Shown: positions 6,154-9,142 of the stretch, piece after piece | How positions within the stretch are numbered: the first letter of the stretch is position 1 | How the letters are laid out: every line of letters begins with the position of its first letter | Assembly: GCA_003512175.1 (NCBI GenBank) | Contig: DOSP01000060.1 | Coordinates: 1-9,142, forward strand | Source: Candidatus Kerfeldbacteria bacterium | Lineage (GTDB): Bacteria > Patescibacteriota > Patescibacteriia > UBA9570 | Reading direction: 5' to 3' | Length of the DNA stretch: 9,142 nucleotides | Program-made: the position numbers and the translations under genes | Notes under the pieces: model-generated | Seen by the model: the letters and a program-made list of their open reading frames with translations, nothing else | The model's database searches: none | What the model was told of the DNA's origin: nothing

Positions 6154-7117
6154 GCATCAGGCCTATCTTGGTGTAGGATTGCAGCGCATTGTGCGATCGT
6201 GGTCCGAGCTTAAACAAGTTCGGCACTATGCCATTGGCTATATCGATTACGACCAAAACGTCTACTTTGGTGTGTTTCGCGGTCTCAAAAAAGTACCCTT
6301 ACGTCAGCTCATTGATGCAACACCATTTACACTTTCTCGAATCCATGGTGAGAAATTTTCATCCTATCAAAAAAAAATGAAAAAACTAAAATATCATTTA
6401 TCGATTGGTGATATCTATCAAGCGAATTATTGTTACCGTTTATCGGCGCGTACCAACGCTACACCTAATCAACTGCTGTTTCATTTTGTACAGAAACAGC
6501 CGACTCCCTACGCTGCACTGATCAATACACCAGATGTGAAAATCGTCAGTAATTCTCCGGAATTGGGTGTACGTATCGATCATCAAACAATCACCTGTCA
6601 ACCTATGAAAGGCACCCGTCCAAAAACCGCCGAAAAAAAAGAATTGGTGGAAAGTAAGAAAGAGCAAGCTGAGCTGGATATGATCACAGATGTAGTACGA
6701 AATGATTTAGCTCAGTTTGCTGTGCCAGGCAGTGTGAAAGTGAAACGACGACGGCAGATTGTTGGTTTCAATACCGTCTGGCAAGCGCAATCAGTCATTC
6801 AGGCTAAGCGTCCAAAATCAATACACACACTTGAAGTGATGAAAGCCCTGTTACCCTATGCTTCTGTCACTGGGGCACCAAAAAAAAGGGCTGTTGAGAT
6901 TTTACAAAAATTAGAAACCTACCCACGTGGTGTCTATTGTGGCGCCATTGGTTATATTGCTGGCAAAAATCGGGCAGAATTTAATGTGGCTATTCGAACT
7001 GCTACGCTACAGAACGGTATTTTACAGTATTATGTTGGTGGCGGCATTACGTTTGATTCTGACCCGAAGACCGAATTTCAAGAAACTCTAGATAAAGCTG
7101 CTATACTACGTATATGA
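6122..7117 (+). CDS. pabB: Aminodeoxychorismate synthase component I
   Basis: Aminates chorismate to 4-amino-4-deoxychorismate, normally with ammonia from the PabA glutaminase. From the GTG at 6122 the protein has 331 residues, shorter than E. coli PabB, with a reduced N-terminal region. Core motifs are IGDIYQANY (95-103), SNSPEL (143-148), MKGT (162-165), MITDVVRNDL (187-196), SVTGAPKKRAVEI (248-260), RGVYCGAIGYI (269-279), FNVAIRT (287-293) and VGGGITFDSDPKTEFQETLDKA. Lys163 in the PxKGT motif distinguishes PabB from anthranilate synthase TrpE, which has Ala there. The frame is open back to a TTG at 6068 deep inside folE. I prefer GTG 6122 because it precedes the first family-like residues (SSYQFALID), but no Shine-Dalgarno sequence decides it. 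No pabA is in the window. The stop overlaps pabC as ATGA. Confidence 0.92.
   Translation: MSSYQFALIDKHQAYLGVGLQRIVRSWSELKQVRHYAIGYIDYDQNVYFGVFRGLKKVPLRQLIDATPFTLSRIHGEKFSSYQKKMKKLKYHLSIGDIYQANYCYRLSARTNATPNQLLFHFVQKQPTPYAALINTPDVKIVSNSPELGVRIDHQTITCQPMKGTRPKTAEKKELVESKKEQAELDMITDVVRNDLAQFAVPGSVKVKRRRQIVGFNTVWQAQSVIQAKRPKSIHTLEVMKALLPYASVTGAPKKRAVEILQKLETYPRGVYCGAIGYIAGKNRAEFNVAIRTATLQNGILQYYVGGGITFDSDPKTEFQETLDKAAILRI
7099..7114 (+). promoter_or_regulatory. Possible internal promoter giving leaderless pabC
   Basis: TGCTATACT (7099-7107) is an extended -10 (TG, one base, TATACT) ending 6 bp before the pabC ATG at 7114, so transcription would start at or next to the start codon. The geometry is nearly the same as at 2855-2871. 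There is no recognisable -35, which extended -10 promoters can lack, and pabC has no Shine-Dalgarno sequence. The bases also encode the PabB C terminus, so chance is possible. Confidence 0.35.
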
Positions 7118-7824
7118 ATAACGATCTAGGAGTGTTTGAAACATTACGGACGTACCGCGGCCACCTATCCGAAGTGAAGGCTCATCTCCACCGTTTGCGT
7201 ACCGGAGCACGTTTAATACGAATTCCCGTGCCGTTATCCGATAAACAGTTAGCCCAATTACTCACCAGTCACTGTCGTACGTCAGGAGAAACTCGATTAA
7301 AAATCATTATTACTCGAAATCACATTATCACTGAATCACGTCCATTACATATTTCACGTAAAATATATACAACCGGCGTAGGGGTGATGGTGTATCGGGG
7401 AGCACGCCAACTCCCACAGGTAAAGAGTACCAACCGTACCTTGGAAGATAGAGCAAATAATCTGGCGATCACGTATGGATATTTTGATGCCTTATTACTG
7501 AATCAACACGGTACCGTCCCAGAAGCGGCTTGTGGCAACATCTTTTATGTCAAAAAAAATGTGGTCTATACGCCAAACAAAGATATTCTGTATGGCATTA
7601 CCCGAGCTGTCGTTGTTCAACTGGCAAAGGCCAATAGAATAAACCTGCGATATCATCTGCCAACTGTAGCTGATCTGCGTGCAGCAGACGAACTGTTTTT
7701 GACCAGGAGTGGAATGGGGATTGTTCCGGTGGTGAGAATAAAGCAACGAAAGATTGGAAATGGGAAGCCGGGGGAGGTGACAAAACGATTAATGAAACTA
7801 TTTGCCGAGTATGCCAACCGTTAA
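7114..7824 (+). CDS. pabC: Aminodeoxychorismate lyase (class IV PLP enzyme)
   Basis: Removes pyruvate from aminodeoxychorismate to give p-aminobenzoate. The 236-residue product is a fold-type IV PLP enzyme. GVFETLRTYRGHLSEVKAHL (residues 6-25) is the usual N-terminal signature. K104, in QVKSTN, is the expected Schiff-base lysine. LLLNQHGTVPEAACGNIF (127-144) carries E137, which should contact the PLP ring nitrogen. YGITRAVV (160-167) and the C-terminal LTRSGMGIVPV (196-206) form the phosphate-binding and substrate-side loops. Branched-chain and D-amino-acid aminotransferases share this fold, so the assignment rests on immediate linkage to pabB (ATGA overlap) and folP (14-bp overlap). It is somewhat shorter than the E. 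coli protein. A purine-rich GGGGGAGGTGA (7770-7780) near its end resembles a strong Shine-Dalgarno sequence but is distant from the folP start. Confidence 0.9.
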   Translation: MNNDLGVFETLRTYRGHLSEVKAHLHRLRTGARLIRIPVPLSDKQLAQLLTSHCRTSGETRLKIIITRNHIITESRPLHISRKIYTTGVGVMVYRGARQLPQVKSTNRTLEDRANNLAITYGYFDALLLNQHGTVPEAACGNIFYVKKNVVYTPNKDILYGITRAVVVQLAKANRINLRYHLPTVADLRAADELFLTRSGMGIVPVVRIKQRKIGNGKPGEVTKRLMKLFAEYANR

Positions 7825-8560
7825 ATTGATGGGCATTCTCAATGTCACACCGGATTCATTTTCGGATGGTGGACGCTATTCTACAGCAACGTTAGCAGTC
7901 CGGCGTGCCCTAGAGATGGTGAACGAAGGAGCCAGTGTGATCGATATCGGTGGCGAATCGAGTCGACCCGGCGCCAAACCGGTAGCAGTGCAGACCGAAT
8001 TAAAACGAGTTATTCCAGTCATTACAGCCTTGCGTAGAAAATCTCGGATACCGATTTCAATTGATACCTCTAAGCCTGAAGTTGCTGAAGCGGCGCTCAG
8101 AGCCGGTGCCACGTGGGTCAACGATATTACTGGTTTACGTCATCCAGCTATGAGGACAATTGTCGCTCGCTATCGCAGTACCGTGGTGATTATGCATAAC
8201 TCCAGGTATCGTGATGTGGCACAAGATATTCGACAGTTTTTTCAAACACAAATTACCGTAGCAAAAAAATCCGGGATCAAAAGAAAACAGATTATACTGG
8301 ACCCTGGTATTGGGTTTGGGAAAACCGTCCAACAGAATGTCACAATTATCAGACAATTACACAAACTCAAAACACTGGGGTATCCAATCTTGATTGGCGC
8401 TTCCCGAAAATCGTTTATTGGGAAACTGACCGGTGCCGATGTTGATCACCGTTTACCGGGAACATTAGCGGCTCATGCGGTTGCTGTAAAAAACGGTGCG
8501 ACCTGGTTACGGGTGCATGACGTCGCCGAGCACAAACAGTTTTTTACTTTGCTAAGTTGA
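7811..8560 (+). CDS. folP: Dihydropteroate synthase
   Basis: Condenses 6-hydroxymethyl-dihydropterin pyrophosphate with p-aminobenzoate, joining the two branches of the operon; the family is the sulfonamide target. From the ATG at 7811 the protein has 249 residues. LMGILNVTPDSFSDGG (6-21) is the first signature and loop 1. IDIGGESSRPGA (44-55) is loop 2, with Ser where Thr is usual. SIDTSKPEVAEAAL (83-96), VNDITGL (103-109), MHN (128-130), ILDPGIGFGKT (162-172), LIGASRKSFIG (194-204) and LRVHDV (233-238) complete the TIM-barrel motifs. After MHN the usual segment with GxPxxMQ is absent, shortening that loop by about nine residues compared with E. coli. A TTG at 7802 would add three residues; ATG 7811 is preferred, though no well-spaced ribosome binding site is visible. 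It is the last gene of the operon, and its 3' end overlaps the convergent gene by 17 bp. Confidence 0.96.
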   Translation: MPTVKLMGILNVTPDSFSDGGRYSTATLAVRRALEMVNEGASVIDIGGESSRPGAKPVAVQTELKRVIPVITALRRKSRIPISIDTSKPEVAEAALRAGATWVNDITGLRHPAMRTIVARYRSTVVIMHNSRYRDVAQDIRQFFQTQITVAKKSGIKRKQIILDPGIGFGKTVQQNVTIIRQLHKLKTLGYPILIGASRKSFIGKLTGADVDHRLPGTLAAHAVAVKNGATWLRVHDVAEHKQFFTLLS

Positions 8561-8960
8561 CCGTTCCACCCCATTCACAACCGCTATACTCGTGGTCGTA
8601 TTTACCTTTAATCTTTTTCTTGTCAGTTAATTTGGCTTTAATCACATAGGTATAGCCATCACCACCATAACTTAAACGAATCCGGCGACGACCGTTGCGA
8701 TTATATACTTTCCCGGATGTCGCATGAATTTTGGCGTCGTCATCATACTTCACAGTGGCATTCAGAATGGTGCCATTGGTATCGATACTTTTGAGATTAA
8801 TAATGATTTCCCCATCCTGGTCAGTATCGCCACAAGAATCATACGTATCATCCCAAACACCAACGTACTTACCCTCAAAACGCGAATAATCTGCCGCGTG
8901 GCTCAGCAATGGAGCGAGCCCGACTACGGCAACTGCCGCCGTCACGATAAACTTGTGCAT
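8544..8960 (-). CDS. Small secreted protein of unknown function, probably beta-rich
   Basis: A 138-residue protein not recognised by name. It begins with a classical signal peptide: MHK, a hydrophobic core FIVTAAVAVVGLAPLL (4-19), then SHAAD with likely cleavage after A22 or A23. The mature part (about 115 residues) alternates short beta-like segments and turns: GKYVGVWDD (30-38), GEIIINLKSI (50-59), GTILNATVKY (63-72), RRRIRLSYGG (91-100), YVIKAKL (105-111), KKIKGKYDH (115-123) and a final GGTVNLAK. This pattern of G-x-Y-x-G-x-W near the start and a repeated K/G-rich end suggests a small beta-barrel or lipocalin-like binding domain (inference). Two cysteines, C43 and C128, could form a disulfide joining the ends. 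DTDQDG (45-50) resembles a calcium loop, but position 12 is Leu, so it is not a canonical EF-hand. A good promoter and ribosome binding site lie upstream. Confidence 0.75.
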   Translation of the reverse strand: MHKFIVTAAVAVVGLAPLLSHAADYSRFEGKYVGVWDDTYDSCGDTDQDGEIIINLKSIDTNGTILNATVKYDDDAKIHATSGKVYNRNGRRRIRLSYGGDGYTYVIKAKLTDKKKIKGKYDHEYSGCEWGGTVNLAK

Positions 8961-8966
8961 AGTGAT

Positions 8967-8971
8967 ACCCT
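8967..8971 (-). promoter_or_regulatory. Ribosome binding site of the secreted protein gene
   Basis: On the minus strand AGGGT lies 6 bp before the ATG at 8960. This supports the chosen start, which is also the residue needed for a complete signal peptide. Confidence 0.5.
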
Positions 8972-8988
8972 AAATAATTAGTAGTTTT

Positions 8989-8997
8989 AGTATACCA
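8989..8997 (-). promoter_or_regulatory. Extended -10 promoter of the secreted protein gene
   Basis: The minus strand reads TGGTATACT, identical to the extended -10 at 2855-2863. Transcription would start near 8982, giving a leader of about 22 bases that includes the ribosome binding site. No good -35 is found at 17-18 bp, consistent with an extended -10 promoter. Confidence 0.55.
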
Positions 8998-9010
8998 CTC
9001 CGCCGACAAT

Positions 9011-9142
9011 CTAGCGATTCACTGTAAATTGACGTGCCAGCCACAAACCAATCTGATGGGGTAATATTTTCATTAACGCCATATTGATATGGGCATCCCG
9101 CGCAGCGCCATACCGTAACCGGTTCGAACGACTCGTGGCGGC
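9011..9142 (-). CDS. C-terminal end of an unidentified protein, possibly a short-chain dehydrogenase
   Basis: Reading leftward from the right edge, one frame is open for 43 codons and ends at TAG (9011-9013). The visible residues are basic and partly hydrophobic, with YGAARDAHINMALMKILP and IGLWLARQF near the end. Arg-rich and Leu/Trp-rich C-terminal tails of this kind occur in some short-chain dehydrogenase/reductase proteins, but the Rossmann motifs would lie outside the window, so this is only a suggestion. No stop interrupts the frame and it ends 50 bp before the start codon of the next minus-strand gene, so a real gene end is likely. No terminator hairpin is visible after it. Confidence 0.5.
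   Translation of the reverse strand, partial: AATSRSNRLRYGAARDAHINMALMKILPHQIGLWLARQFTVNR

Noticed and set aside
6772..6802. Missing conserved His in the PabB segment NTVWQAQS as a sign of inactivity
   Set aside because: I recall WQ-type versions of this segment in other bacterial PabB proteins, and all other catalytic motifs are intact.
6122..7117. Anthranilate synthase component I (trpE) instead of pabB
   Set aside because: The MKGT motif has Lys where TrpE has Ala, and the neighbours are pabC and folate genes rather than trp genes.
7876..8356. Minus-strand open frames of 81 and 73 codons opposite folP
   Set aside because: They are antisense to a fully conserved dihydropteroate synthase gene and show no independent signals.
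8541..8600. Bidirectional terminator at the convergent gene ends
   Set aside because: A T-rich stretch is present, but I found no GC-rich hairpin next to it on either strand.
8724..8981. Plus-strand 85-codon open frame opposite the secreted protein gene
   Set aside because: The opposite strand has a signal peptide, promoter and ribosome binding site; this frame has none of these.

Overview
This 9.1 kb window is densely coding bacterial DNA with no intergenic gap longer than about 50 bp. I see no rRNA, tRNA, CRISPR array, insertion sequence or phage gene. Several traits suggest a member of the Candidate Phyla Radiation (Patescibacteria) or a similar streamlined, metagenome-derived lineage: overlapping genes, sparse Shine-Dalgarno sequences, probable leaderless starts, and a Cys-rich repeat protein (341-1723) of a type I associate with CPR genomes. 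This placement is inference. The code is standard: TGA is used as a stop and release factor 2 is present.

Layout. On the minus strand, reading leftward from 2836, lie prfB (release factor 2), the Cys-rich repeat protein and the 5' part of glmS, which runs off the left edge. The short gaps (15 and 41 bp) suggest one transcript. A 34-bp divergent intergenic region separates prfB from a plus-strand operon of seven genes (2871-8560), every neighbouring pair of which overlaps. These are a membrane-anchored beta-propeller-like protein, a 6-pyruvoyl-tetrahydropterin-synthase-family enzyme (PTPS), folK, folE, pabB, pabC and folP. A convergent minus-strand gene for a small secreted protein (8544-8960) overlaps the end of folP. 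The C-terminal end of another minus-strand gene (9011-9142) enters at the right edge.

Function. Six consecutive genes make up most of de novo dihydropteroate synthesis. FolE converts GTP to dihydroneopterin triphosphate, the PTPS enzyme is inferred to cleave this to 6-hydroxymethyl-dihydropterin, and FolK pyrophosphorylates that product. PabB and PabC make p-aminobenzoate from chorismate, and FolP joins the two branches. There is no folB (dihydroneopterin aldolase). The PTPS enzyme has the composite motif CExxHGH, the signature of dual-function PTPS-I/III enzymes, which can replace FolB and also serve queuosine synthesis. pabA, folC and folA are also absent from the window.

The points most worth a second look are the FolB bypass within a compact folate operon, the near-palindromic divergent promoter in which both start codons fall at the predicted transcription starts, a second probable leaderless promoter before pabC, and the Cys-rich repeat protein whose terminal zinc-ribbon-like segments have lost their cysteines. 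I do not see an unmistakably new defence or mobile system.
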